Shown here piece after piece: positions 40,001-51,840 of a DNA stretch of 64,000 nucleotides (the first letter of the stretch is position 1; each line of letters starts with the position of its first letter). Position numbers and translations under genes: made by a program. Origin of the DNA: Homalodisca vitripennis. Its lineage: Eukaryota > Arthropoda > Insecta > Hemiptera > Cicadellidae. The notes below the pieces were generated by a model. The model made no database searches, had not been told where the DNA came from, and worked only from the letters and a program-made list of their open reading frames with translations. The DNA lies in the NCBI RefSeq assembly GCF_021130785.1, contig NC_060207.1, positions 195,684,001-195,748,000 of the forward strand. Direction: 5' to 3'.

Positions 40001-41516
40001 AGCTGCTTATAGTTACGTAATGAATATAAAATATGTATCAATTGTATCTTTGCTGGGAATTAGATAAGTTAAAACATTTTCTTGACGGTGAATAGCTTTT
40101 CTTTTGTTAAAACTAATGAACTCATTAAGGAATGTGCATGTACTGTATTTTACCAAATTCTAAAAAGAAACATTTTCTCTCTCATATATATTTTCTAACT
40201 ATGGTGGTTTTGAATTCTTGGTGTCATGTTCGGGGAAATTCCAAAAAAACCTCCCGGAATTTCCTTAATGAAGGCGATTGCAATAGGCAGATTTATATTA
40301 TATCCACACATATCTAATAAATATGTGACTAATTTTTTTCAGTCTTTGATAAGTATGCAAATTATATTGTGCATATAGCTGCAATCTTTAGAGCATTGAT
40401 TTAAAATAAAACAAACACTTCATGCTTAATTATCATTAATTTCATGTACGAAAACCTTTTTGTTTGAGAACCCCTAGACTACTCACCTTCAAATATCTGA
40501 AAAATGTCTTATGGTATTTTATAATAAATATTGTACTGCAAGCAAAATAAAATAAAATAGTATTGATTTTACTTATATTTTTTATAGAGTTGTTTTCGTT
40601 TTTATAAATCTCATACATATCTGATTGAGAAATATAACTTAACAAAATTATTAATTCTTTTTTCAAACTTTGAGTAAGTAAACACTGCTTTCAATGGCTA
40701 ACGCGAAGAAGGTGTCGATACAGGAAGCCGACACTATTCTATGAAGCGAATTGGGTGAATGGGGTATACTCTGATTAATATTAATCAAGTTTGGAACCCC
40801 AGGTGTCATTTTATTTACTCTGTGTCTTCGATTATATGATAAATTAACTAGATTCAAGGTGAAGACGTGATATTGAAAGCTAATGGACTGGGAAACAGCT
40901 CAACTAAGCAAATCCAATAACCCGTGCTCTTGGATTGGCTTTGGGTCAAAGAGACGGTGTTATTACACCTCAAAGCATCTGTCCGATAGGTACGTCTCAT
41001 TGGGTGTATTAGCTATCAAATATTGGAACTTGGGTAGTGCGGTCTTATTGGCAATCAAAGATATTCTTTGGTAATTGAAAATATAATTATAATTACAGTG
41101 TTTTGAGATCCGTAGATGAAATGTATACTTGTATATGATTTAAACGATAGATAAAATGGAATGGATTGAATTGAAGAATCTATTTTGGTTTATATACTAA
41201 TAATTTGCAAAAATGGTCGACAAGACTTTCGTTGCATTTTGTCTGGCCCATAAATAAATTCAAATTCAGAATGAAATTTTATTGCACACATATTTTTACA
41301 TACACTACGTAATATTAAAAAATAAACTAGCTTTATTAACCTATAAAATATCATATTTTAAATAGTAAAAACAATAAATGTATTGCTGTAGCCTGATGTT
41401 ATACACACTAAAAATATTTTAAAATAAATAAAAGGTTTCTTAATTTGAGCACAGATATTTACCAATTTTGAATTAATGGGAATATACTACACATTAATTA
41501 ACTGAAAATAACTTGT
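36215..41516. other. Host intergenic DNA, no gene recognised
   Basis: AT-rich, with a (TA)n stretch around 37037-37090. Open frames such as 38236-38472 are short, of low complexity and without motif. A slightly GC-richer patch at 40675-41085 has no recognised homology. I see no RNA gene. Confidence 0.6.
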
Positions 41517-41607
41517 TGCTTAATATATAATCAAACACTCCAATAAATGAAAGATTTTTATTTTGTGAGGCCTTTCGTGCTCAAAGAACACATCGTCAGA
41601 CCCACAT
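41517..41607. repeat. Penelope flanking direct repeat, downstream copy
   Basis: Begins TGCTTAATATATAATC and ends GTCAGACCCACAT. Same sequence and orientation as 45526-45616. Confidence 0.9.
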
Positions 41608-41741
41608 AACTGAAATAAAAGTAAATTAATAATAAAAACAATTTAGATTTAAATAAAAACATATGTCTTGAAAAATACAAAGAGATAAGATTTTAAAGGC
41701 CAGGAAGTATGTCTACTGTATATATAAAAATTAATATTTAA

Positions 41742-43361
41742 TTAGATTAAAGTCAGTAACGGTGAATTTTGTAGAGGTCCAGGTTCATTATTTACTAAAT
41801 AATTTTGGTTCTTCTGCATAAAAATAGTTTCGTAAGCATCGAGGAATTTGTTGTCATTGATTTCTTTTAATAATTTGACTTGTGAAAAGCAGTGTCCAGT
41901 ATGGAGTGCATGTTTCGCCATGGCCGATCTTTCCTCTTGCTGATACTTCAGACATGCTTTATGTTCCTTTACTCTCTTTTTTATTTTCCTTTTTGTTTGG
42001 CCAATATATTTTAAATCACAGTTGTCACAATTCATTTGATAGATTCCAGATTTTTCTTCATCGTCTATTTTATTCTTTGGATTTCCTAATATGTTTTTTA
42101 GTTTTATTTTGGAATTTGAGGATACATTAATACTGGCATGTGTTTTAAAACTTTTAGCAATTTCTGTAGTTAAATTGTTGTAAGACACAGATATCCATTT
42201 TTCAGGTTCTTTGCATTTAGTTTGATAGAGAGTTGTTCTAGAATTTCTTTCAATAATTTTCTTTTTCTTTTTTATCATGTTGTCAATCATTTCAATTTTG
42301 TAACCATTAAATAATGCAATTTCTTTAATTTTCTTTACTTCCTTTTTATAATTTTCAATTGATAGAGGGGTATGTAAGAGCCTGTGGATTAAACTGTGAA
42401 AAGCTGCTCTTTTTTGTGAAGGGGGATGAAATGAATCAAATGGGATAAATCTGTCGTTTTGTGTTGATTTTCTATATATATCAAATTCAAAATGGCCAGT
42501 TGTATTTTTTGTAATTAATAAATCTAGAAATGGGAGTTGATTGTTATGTTCTATTTCACAAGTAAATTTTATCGAGGGGTAAAATGAGTTAAGCGAAATA
42601 ATAAAATCTTGAAGATTTTGTTTCTTGTCAAAAACAGCAAATATATCATCTACATATCTCTTCCAGATTCTTGGAAAATAGTCCATTGTTTCTTTTGCAT
42701 GAGTTTCAAATTTACTGAGAAATATGTTGGCGATAAAACATGAAAGGGGATTTCCCATGGCAGTACCATAACACTGTGTGTAATATTTGTCTCGAAATTG
42801 AAACACATTTTGTGACATGCTAAGATTGACTAAATTAATGTACTCTTTAACAATAGTTTTTTCTAAATTTATGGAAATCAGCCAGTCCTCGATGATTTGT
42901 ATGCTATCTTTAATAGGTACATTATGATAAAGAGATTGAACATCAAATGATACAAGATATTCGTCTTGTTCGATCTTAATATCTTTTGTAGAATTTAAGA
43001 AATCATATCTATCTTTAATGGAAAAAGTTGGGGGGAATTCAAATTGTTGAAACTCTTGCACTAACCATTTTGATATAAAATAAGAAGGCGAATTTATACA
43101 AGAAACTATGGGCCTCATTAAGTTTCCTGGTTTATGTATTTTAGGAAGACAGTACAATCTTGGTATAATTGGATTTGATACTGTGAGTGATTTTGAAATT
43201 TCTTTCGATATTATTGTCTTGCAGTGTTTTAATGAAGCTGTTACCGACGCAATTTGTTGATTTAGAGGATTTTTGTTAATTTCTACATAAGGACCATCTT
43301 GAAGCATATTTTCCACTCTTGAATAATATTCACTTTTATCTAATACAGGGTGCGGCAGCAT
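41742..43361 (-). pseudogene. Penelope-like RT with GIY-YIG endonuclease, C-terminal part
   Basis: 539-codon open frame; the first five or so codons are mariner end sequence. The RT region has LPKIHKPGNLMRPIVS, LVSFDVQSLYHNVPI, GTAMGNPLSCFIANIFL and the catalytic YVDDIFAV. The C-terminal GIY-YIG nuclease starts at GIYQMNCDNCDLKYIGQT and continues through RVKEHKACL with a HALHTGH pair. This domain order is that of endonuclease-containing Penelope elements. The frame is intact, but the protein is cut off from its N-terminal part by the mariner insertion. Confidence 0.92.
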
Positions 43362-43418
43362 AACTTCCTTTTTTTAAATGCTCGCCATTCAGTTAGTTGA
43401 TGTCATAGCGGAGCGCTA

Positions 43419-43884
43419 GTGGTCTCATTCAAGAGGGGGTACTCTAAAGTTTTGTCCCGACACGGTTCAGTCACCATCATGCGTTGGAATAGTGAGGAGC
43501 GTGCCTTTGCCGTTGAGGCCTACTTTTCAAGCGGATGTTCGGTTATTGCAACACAGCGTGCATTTCGGAATCGCTTTAATTTAGCCCCGTTGGCCCCCGT
43601 CCCAGACCGCAATCAATTGTTACATGGGTGACTACATTCAACAAGACGGCGCAACAGCACACACTGCGAGAGCATCGATGGCTGTTTTGAGGGAAAACTT
43701 TCCAGGGCGCCTTATCTCAATTAGAGGCGATTTGGAATGGCCGGCACGTTCTCCCGATCTGTCACCTTGTGATTTTTTTCTATGGGGTTTTGGAAATATA
43801 CGCAACAACACCACCCACAGGGGTGTTGGAACCAAGTGTCCCCCAAATCCCAATCTTCTAGCCGTGGGGAAAAAAATTCTGTAG
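43419..43884 (+). pseudogene. Mariner transposase fragments (N-terminal end and catalytic end, internally deleted)
   Basis: 43419-43620 encodes the same N-terminal helix-turn-helix start as the minus-strand copy (MRWNSEERAFAVEAYF). It then jumps to QQDGATAHTARASM and WPARSPDLSPCDFFLWG, the second and third catalytic acid regions. The central part is absent, and the frames change at the join near 43615-43630. Confidence 0.82.
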
Positions 43885-44636
43885 CATGTTTACATACCGG
43901 TCAGAAGTCACTGTCACTGTAACCTCATTTTCCTCAAAAAACCAGGGACCAATAATTCCAGCTGAGGAAATTGCACACCACACTGTGACTTCCGGTGAAT
44001 GCAAAGGCCTTTGATGCAATTCTCGAGGGTTGGTGTCAGCCCAGAAGCGCATGTTTTGTTTTTTAACCGACCCACTCAAATAAAGATGGGCTTCTTCGCT
44101 AAAAAAAAAAAAAAAAAAAAAACAATAGCACCCTCGGAAACGACAACAAGAAGAAGCTCACACGCGTTCATCCGAGAATTGAAGTCACGTTCTGAAATTT
44201 TCTGCACTATCGCCATCTTGTATGGATGAAAATGAAGATCATCACGAAGAATTCTTCTCACAGAACGATCGGATAGTCCAAGGGCAGATGCGTGTTTGCG
44301 CGCAGAACGCCGTGGTGATCGCAACATTGACGCTCTCACTGCTTCAATGTTCTCAGGTGATCTAACGGGCCGAGGGACTCCAGTTCTTCGTTTTGTCGCA
44401 CTTGCAGTTTGTCTGAATGTAGTGACCCATGTAACAATTGATTTGCGATCTGGAACCGGAGCCAACGGGGCTAAATTAAAGCGATTCCGAAATGCACGCT
44501 GTGTTGCAATAACCGAACATCCGCTTGAAAAGTATGCCTCAACGGCAAAGGCACGCTCCTCACTAATCCAACGCATGATGGTGACTGAACCGTGTCGGGA
44601 CAAAACTTTAGAGTACCCCCTGTTGAATGAGACCAC
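43858..44636 (-). pseudogene. Mariner transposase, N-terminal and middle part
   Basis: Two frames: 44076-44636 with the helix-turn-helix region (FSSGCSVIATQRAF, RSVRRILRDDLHFHPYK) and 43858-44079 with the middle (NMRFWADTNPRELHQ, VWCAISSAGIIGPWFF). They are separated by a disruption containing a long A/T run (44100-44122). The final catalytic part is missing here because it lies inverted on the other strand. Confidence 0.82.
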
Positions 44637-44691
44637 TAGCGCTCCGCTATGACATCAACTAACTGAATGGCGCGCATTTAAAAAAAGGAAG

Positions 44692-45495
44692 TTATGCTGC
44701 CGCACCCTGTATAACAATTGTGTTACTTTTGTCCGCTTTCAGGTAGAAAACATCTTTGCTTTTTAATGATTTTATTACATTATTGTTATTTCTAAAGACG
44801 TCTTGAGATGATTTTGAATTACTTTTTGTAGATTGCTTAGTTTTAACTTTAAGAAGAGCTGAATTTACATCACTTCTAATTGCATTTCTTTGATCATTAT
44901 TTAAAAATTTTATGTTTGATTCAACATCAACAAATACATCTTCTTGTTCTTTACAAGATTTTATGCCGTAGTTTAAACCTTTATTCAATATTGATAACTC
45001 TGCAACCGTAAATGTGTTTGAAGACAAATTTTTAACCAATGTATCTTTGGAAGAACTATTTTCTGGTAGTATTTTTGTGCTAATATTTTTGCCGAGCAGT
45101 ATATTGAACTTCTTTTCTAGTTTTTCTAGTTTATGTTTGTGTTTGTATTCAATACTTTCTAAGATCATTGTATATTTCATGTGAAAAATGGGAAATTCAA
45201 CGCTATTCAAATTTATAGTGATCTCTAGATGGAGTTCAAATGCTTGAAGTTCAAAATTTGATTGTTTTGAATATAAAGACTTAATTTCTAGATTTAACCA
45301 GTTAATTTTATTATTATGAAGAACTTTTTCTGTAACAGAATTCTTTATAGGAATCGATATTTTAATAAATTTAGGAAATATTTTGTTTTTCTTACACTTT
45401 TTTAAAAACTGTATATCCTTAGATAGTAACCTTACTTTTTGTTTCAGTTGATGTAGTTTGTTGAGCTGAGAGGACTTGAGTGTCGATGAATACAT
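44692..45495 (-). pseudogene. Penelope-like element ORF, N-terminal part
   Basis: 267 codons from the ATG at 45495, Lys/Asn-rich with likely coiled-coil segments (HQLKQKVRLLSKDIQFL, HKHKLEKLEKKFNILL). It ends with FYLKADKSNTIVI, the usual Penelope RT entry motif, exactly where the mariner end begins. The last codons (QGAAA) are transposon sequence. Confidence 0.82.
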
Positions 45496-45525
45496 TTTAC
45501 CAGCTTTTTCTTATTGGAAACTAAA

Positions 45526-45616
45526 TGCTTAATATATAATCAAACACTCCAATAAATGAAAGATTTTTATTTTGTGAGGCCTTTCGTGCTCAAAGAACAC
45601 ATCGTCAGACCCACAT
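45526..45616. repeat. Penelope flanking direct repeat, upstream copy
   Basis: Matches 41517-41607 over 91 bp. It lies just upstream of the N-terminal ORF and so would hold the promoter of the element. Confidence 0.9.
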
Positions 45617-48600
45617 GTAATGAAAATGTACTTGTTATTTGATACAAAATAACCTCTGATATGCATAAAAAAAAGAAATAATAATCAGATAAAAGTGGTC
45701 TTTGTACTAATAAATGTACCCTATAAAATGAATAAGAATATCTTACGAAACAAATACTAAGTAGAAACAAAAACGATTTTTTTTTTTTTAATAAACTATT
45801 CACTTTACTTTACTTAAATAAAAATAAGCTCTTTTTGAAAACTTGCAAAGGTACCTTGTTGATTTCTTTTAAGAGAAATTTATTTAAAAACCGTGGTGGA
45901 GTTAAACTTTAAAAATGTTTAAAACATATAAAATTTGGTTTTGGAAATTGTAAAATTTTCTAAAAAAGTACGTTATATTATAAATGCGGTTTATTTGTAC
46001 TACATAGACGAAATAGTCATTACATTCATGGAATTTGGCTGAGCGTTTGCGACGATATACTTGGGTTGATATTTGAATTGAGTTATAAACTTCAAATTTA
46101 GTATATTTTGGGGGACTATCACCAGATGTTTCCGCAAAATCCTCTTCTGTGTGTCTATCCTTTTCTAATGTCCCTGTTAGGGATATGTACAATGTCTTTC
46201 TTTCTGATAGTTTGTATGTTTGAAGAATAACATGTTCAATAGACTTTAAATTTTAGACTTAGACTTAAAACTTCAGCTGGTCAAGCGTACTCCGATCAGC
46301 ATTTACCTTTGAATATAATTTACACTCTACATATACTCTAAATCGTAGAAAATATATATCTCTCAGTTCGGTTGACATCCTATTTGAAGCCAACTCCTAT
46401 TCATAATATATAAAACCCAAACTGGGCGATATTCGTGTTGTGCAGGAAATTGGAACTGGATCAGATATTAATGTTTAAAAATCTGTCTAGCTATTTTAAA
46501 ACACTGTTGGTTTTCTGTCTAAGTTTTATGTTTAATGGGTAAAGATATAATAGTATCCAAGTCAAAATCACTTGGGCTATATTAAATGCCAATATTTTTG
46601 TTACCAATATAACAAGTTCTTAAAATATTTTCCCCCTCAAATAGTTTTGTCTCTACACGAATAAATTCTGACCAAATAATAAATATTACCAGATATATCT
46701 GTAAATATTTAAGAAATACACAAAAACAGAATATATAATGTTTAATTTGATTATTAGCCGCATCTTCTGATTTGCGTTCAATGCATATCAGTTCCTTTGA
46801 AATGAGCAGTACTGAAGAAAGTGTGAAATATAGTGTCTCACCTGTAAACATAAGCAAGTGGTTAAGGTACTGCTTATTGCTTCATTTGTAAGTAAAATGT
46901 ATGCCTTGATTAACAACTCATTAAAGCCAACTCTTACGATGGTCTAAAGAGGGTTTAGTTTATGTGACTGATAAGTATATATATTGATTCAGAGTCTTAT
47001 GCAAGTCTTATTCAAAGTTGGAAAGCTTCTTTACTTTAAGGCTTTATTAAAATAGTTGTATAAGAAATTCAAATCTATAAAGAGTTCTATATTCGATCAT
47101 TTTATAAAAATATCGTGTGCTACATTTTTGTATATTTTTTATCTTGAATAAAGAACCTTATGTCAGCCTATTTAACCATTTTAATTAATTCATTACACAT
47201 TTTTGTGATAATAGATTCGTTATCAATCCATGAAAATAACTATAGTACAAATTTTCTTTTGTATAAATCTGTGGAAGTAAAAAACTTAAAAGTACTCAAA
47301 TAGTTTAAAATATGTAATCCATGTTTTTTATCTTTAGAATAATACGTTTTTGTATATTGTATGTAGCTTTTGACAGTTATAACTTTCTTAGCTATAGCCA
47401 CGTAAAAAGTTAAGATAATTTGTTGATTTTACTGATACTGATAAATGTACCTATAGGATATAAATCAGTCACCATACTTCTATCCATGTTGTTTTGAAAA
47501 ATCATTAAATGTTAGAAATAATTAAATTCTAAATGTTTTTGAAATGTTTGAGGGCAAATTAAAAATTAATGTATTATAGTATTTCTTAGAGAGTTAAAAA
47601 AAATCATATTTTGTCAGTAATTTACGAAATTTGATAGAATTATTTCAATTGCATATTATCTCAAATTCCTCTAAACACGCATAGAGCCGAAAAACGAGTT
47701 TAGTATAAAAGTTGAATTTCAGAAATACATAATTAATCTTGGTCTTTTTTTATTCATATATATTTCAATAGTCAAATACAATTATTAGTTCTGTGAGAAA
47801 ACTCAAAGGTTTAATTTCGACTATAGTATTCCAAATCCAAAATATGCATCGTTAACATATGTTCCAAGAAAGTTTTTGAATGTGATATTTTTGGACGATT
47901 TCACTATTTCGTTTTAACAGGTATTCAACAATAATATACTGTAAATTGTAGAGGTACGGTAAAAAACCGAAAACTAACGATGAAATCGTCAATAGTCATC
48001 ACAAATCTTTTTCGCAACAGGATTTTTGTAATAGAAAAGAATGAACTAAACTAATAAAATAAAATAATTTCGAGGTAGGAAAAAATAACTTATTCATTTT
48101 GGGTGAAGTTAGATAGAAAGTTTCCTTACTGAAGTTCTTCAATAGGCTGCTGGTATGAAAAAATTCTGAATCTACATAAAATTGTAAATTTATTGTATTT
48201 AATAATATTATTTAATTAGTACCAATGTCATAAAATTTGTACCACATTCATTTCCATGGCTATAACATCCATATTTAGGAACACAATAGTTAACCCATTA
48301 TCATTAAATATTAGTTTTTAAACTTAAAATAGTCCAGGTTCACCTATAAAATGTGTCATGCTATTAGAGTAGTGTAATTTTGTTTATATTATTGGTGTTT
48401 GTATTATATTATATCCCTTTTCTCATTAAAACTTCTACATAATTACATCGAGCGTTCATGATAAATCCTGTAGCTGAAAGGAAGAGAGAAAATACACGAT
48501 TCTCAGTAAAATTGACTCTGCTTTTTGTCTCAAATGAATTACACTGGCTTTTTCCTGACTTGATAAATTGGCTCACTTAATGCTGAAGATGTCTCCTGAA

Positions 48601-49297
48601 CACGAAGCAATTTCAATACTTTTACTGACTAACTCAACGTTCAAACAATATAATTATAATTCAGTAATTTGACTTATAAATCAAATTACATAACACTTTA
48701 GTGGTCCTTTAAGAACCCACAAACGTTGCAATTAAATTCTTGGTTATTTAACGAGCTAAATCATTCAGCCTATTGAGCTCGGCCGTAATTTCCTTGCTGT
48801 GATTAGGTCGTTATTTGGACTTGTTCAGCTATATTTTCAACCGTATTGTTTATTACAACAAAAATAAACCATGTTTCCAATATAAACAGTGCAATGTCCT
48901 CAGTATATATCAGTATCACTTAGTTTCGTAAAAATAATTTGACAAACTTCAGTTGCATAGTTTAATGTAAGAGATGTAGAGATGGTACAATTTTATATGT
49001 AGACTGCACCTGTCCTAACCTTTATGCCACTGGTATTACCTGATTACTATGTGCAAATAACATGTTTAGAATTGTAAATCCCTTCCAAAAGAATGGTTCC
49101 GTTACTCAGGTCTCTTTATATTCTATAATTTTTTTCAACCTCACTGTGGATCTGGTCTAGATGCAACGTTAACTGACAGGGTAGCATGAAGTGTTGGGAA
49201 GTAAGATTTTAACTAAGTAATAAAATTAAATAAAAAGAGTATTTAGATAAAATTACTGATATCGTTTATATTCCTATTGTAGTGATATTATATATAT

Positions 49298-49338
<41 letters not shown>

Positions 49339-49619
49339 ACAAAATTAAAACGAATTTAAGGTACAAAACGATACCCAGATATTATTTGCAATCCAGAACT
49401 TTTCAACATTAGAATTATTCCCTAATTTCATTTATTTTCGCTACCTATCAATAAAGTATCTTCAGAAGAGTTTGTCAAAACCCTTTCGTCTGATATCGAA
49501 AATGTTTTAAATCAGTGATCCAGCCCACATTACTATGCACCTTTACTTTATAAATCTGGCCATGCAATATAGAGCTAAACAAAATTTGAACCCTGTATGC
49601 AAAAATAAAAAAAAAATAT
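45617..49619. other. Host intergenic DNA with (TA)n
   Basis: No supported gene. A TA microsatellite lies at about 49289-49338. At 49421-49488 a stretch with ATTTATTTTCGCTACCTATC and TCTTCAGAAGAGTTTGTCAA is a diverged direct copy of 50979-51052 inside the long inverted repeat. Confidence 0.55.
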
Positions 49620-51840
49620 CCATACCTACAATTAAGATGGTCAAATTTATTAACGATAGAAAAACTCACCCCATATGCGATATCGCAGCAAGATATAAAT
49701 CAGGAGGGTACGAGTGGTGCGTATATTATATTATGTAAAGCGTATTCAGTTACAAAGTAAACAGGAAATCTGAAAGTTGAGGGGTTTTAACTGAGAATTA
49801 TTGCACAAAATAATATGTCAAAACTTATCTTCATTCAACAGACTATGCCGTCTCGTTTCTGACAACCATATATTTTACTCTGTAAGCTAATGTGCTCTTT
49901 TAACAGCTTTTCTTATATCTTGATGTATGTATTTTACGAAATTACTTTTAGAGTAACATTTTTAAAGCACTCTACTCTCGTGATGTAATAGGATTATTTA
50001 CGTAAGAACTACCTACTTAACTTATTGTATAATATCAATACCTAAAAACATTTTTTATCATTCATCAATAAAAATCTCGTTCTCTTCTTTATTCTAGGCT
50101 GTCTCAAAATGGCTAATGTGTAATACATGATGTAGCTGCATTACAATATTCAAATAAATTCCATAGAATATAAGGTCTATAAAATATTATAGACCTGAAT
50201 ATTTTTTGTGTATTTACGAAATAAATTTTAGGAAATTGTGTGAAAATATTTAAGATAACGACTAGATAAAAAATTATTCACTGCACCGTTTGTATGTATT
50301 TACAAATATAATTTGTATCTGATTGCAGCTAAACCATATCCAAGCTTAAAAAAACAATTTATCTACTTATAAGCATATTTCAAGATGATGTTCCTTACTT
50401 TATGAATGTATTTCGAGTACACTAAGATGAGTTATTGTGACATCGTTGTACAAATTAAACATCTAAACTAATAATTATAATTCATCTTCATTTTTACATT
50501 TGGGTGGGCAGAATAAAGCTTAAAAGGGAATTGACTTCTCCTTCTTTTTTTAAAAAAGGAAAGAAAGTCGCACGTTAAATTTATCTTTGTTACGAGTAAG
50601 TCAGAATGAGTATTTATGTTGATATCAGTAGCTTCCATAGCACTATTGTTTACGAATATATTATCATCTCAATATCCGGTATTCAGATAATAGATGACAT
50701 AACAGCGGGCACTATTCAGATAAAGTTACGCTGAGCCGGTTGGACCTTTGACCTCTTGTCGCATGCTTCGGAATCAATTCATGATGAAGGTGTCTAGTTT
50801 TTATTTTATTTTCTTGATGTATGATAGAGATATTTGTTTCTGGTAATAGCTCAGAATTACCGATTTATATTAATAAGTATTAATATTATTTATCATTATA
50901 ACATATATTCTTACTGACGTATCTATCGTCGTTCAGCCACTATCATCATCCAAATATAGGGAACCAACATCAGAATGTTTTGCTAATTTTATTTATTTTA
51001 GCTACCTCTCAATAAAGCCTTATGTCTTCAGAAGGGTTTGTCAAAACATTCCGCATTTTATCACCTATAATTACAGCCCCAACGATTATTATTAATACAT
51101 TTTCTAATTATTAAAACGACGGATAATGTAATTAACTAATAACGTACAACTTGCTGTAAAGGATTTGTCACAAGTAAAGTCTCAAAGAAATATATTTCCG
51201 AGTATCCTTGTAACTAGCTGTTTAATATAAACTGTCTTCCTTTTAATAAAGGGATCCGACAACTTTGGGAGAGCAGAGCGTTCCTTTACGCTTTGACAGT
51301 CTAAAGCTATGGGAAGCTTAAACTTAATATTAAGTTTACGTCTCTTTCCTGCTCATCATGTAAAACTAAATTTTAATACATTTTAAAATGTTATACTTTA
51401 AAAGACGTAGGCTTAATAATTTGTATATTTTTTAGTACGCAGGTGGTTAAAATAGTTATATTTGAAAATTCGACAGAAATTGCTTTTACTCCAATCAAAT
51501 CTTACGAAAATTCTTCTAAAGGAAAACTTCCGAATTAGACAAGTAGATTTCTTTTTTCAGCGACATGTGTGGTGGTGTTGTCATATCCATATCGCTGATG
51601 ACCACCAGATGTTCCGTAATGACGTGTCTGAGATCACTACAATAATGCCGGTTCAATTTGTTTGTTGTCTTAAAACTTATTAGTTATATTACATGTACGT
51701 AAGACATCCTAATAATAGTATAAAAGATTAAATACCTTTGTTTTTTGTTTTGCTTTCACGCCCACACTATTCAACCGATGCCACCAAAGTTTTATATGGA
51801 CATTTTTGGGCCCCTGGAATGAATAGAGGCTTACTCTCAT
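49620..51840 (+). repeat. Long inverted repeat, left arm (about 2.2 kb)
   Basis: It matches the reverse complement of 56290-58376 along its length, with scattered differences and small indels. Anchors are CCATACCTACAATTAAG (49620), TTGCACAAAATAATATGTC (49803), GTTCAGCCACTATCATC (50933), GGGATCCGACAACTTTGG (51251) and GGCTTACTCTCAT (51828). No transposase or RT frame is seen. It is either one arm of a foldback-type element or one of two inverted copies of an unknown element. Confidence 0.85.

Larger units (their letters stand above)
43346..44709. mobile_element. Rearranged mariner/Tc1-like transposon in the Penelope ORF
   Basis: Both ends read CAGGGTGCGGCAGCATAACTT in inverted orientation and are flanked by TA (43344-43345 and 44710-44711), the target of mariner/Tc1 elements. 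The inverted ends are unusually long, about 265-285 bp, because both arms contain the start of the transposase gene. The catalytic end of the transposase is on the plus strand (43624-43884) while the middle and N-terminus are on the minus strand, so the interior has been rearranged. Confidence 0.92.
41517..45616 (-). mobile_element. Penelope-like retroelement with terminal direct repeats
   Basis: The 91-bp segments 41517-41607 and 45526-45616 are direct repeats, nearly or fully identical. Between them, on the minus strand, lie the two halves of one protein: 44692-45495 (N-terminal) and 41742-43361 (RT + GIY-YIG). A mariner-like element at 43346-44709 separates them. Direct flanking repeats, Penelope RT and GIY-YIG endonuclease are the family hallmarks. 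Confidence 0.9.

Noticed and set aside
44100..44122. Poly-A run as a retrotransposed mRNA tail
   Set aside because: It lies inside the mariner transposase region between coding parts and has no adjacent target duplication; more likely homopolymer expansion.
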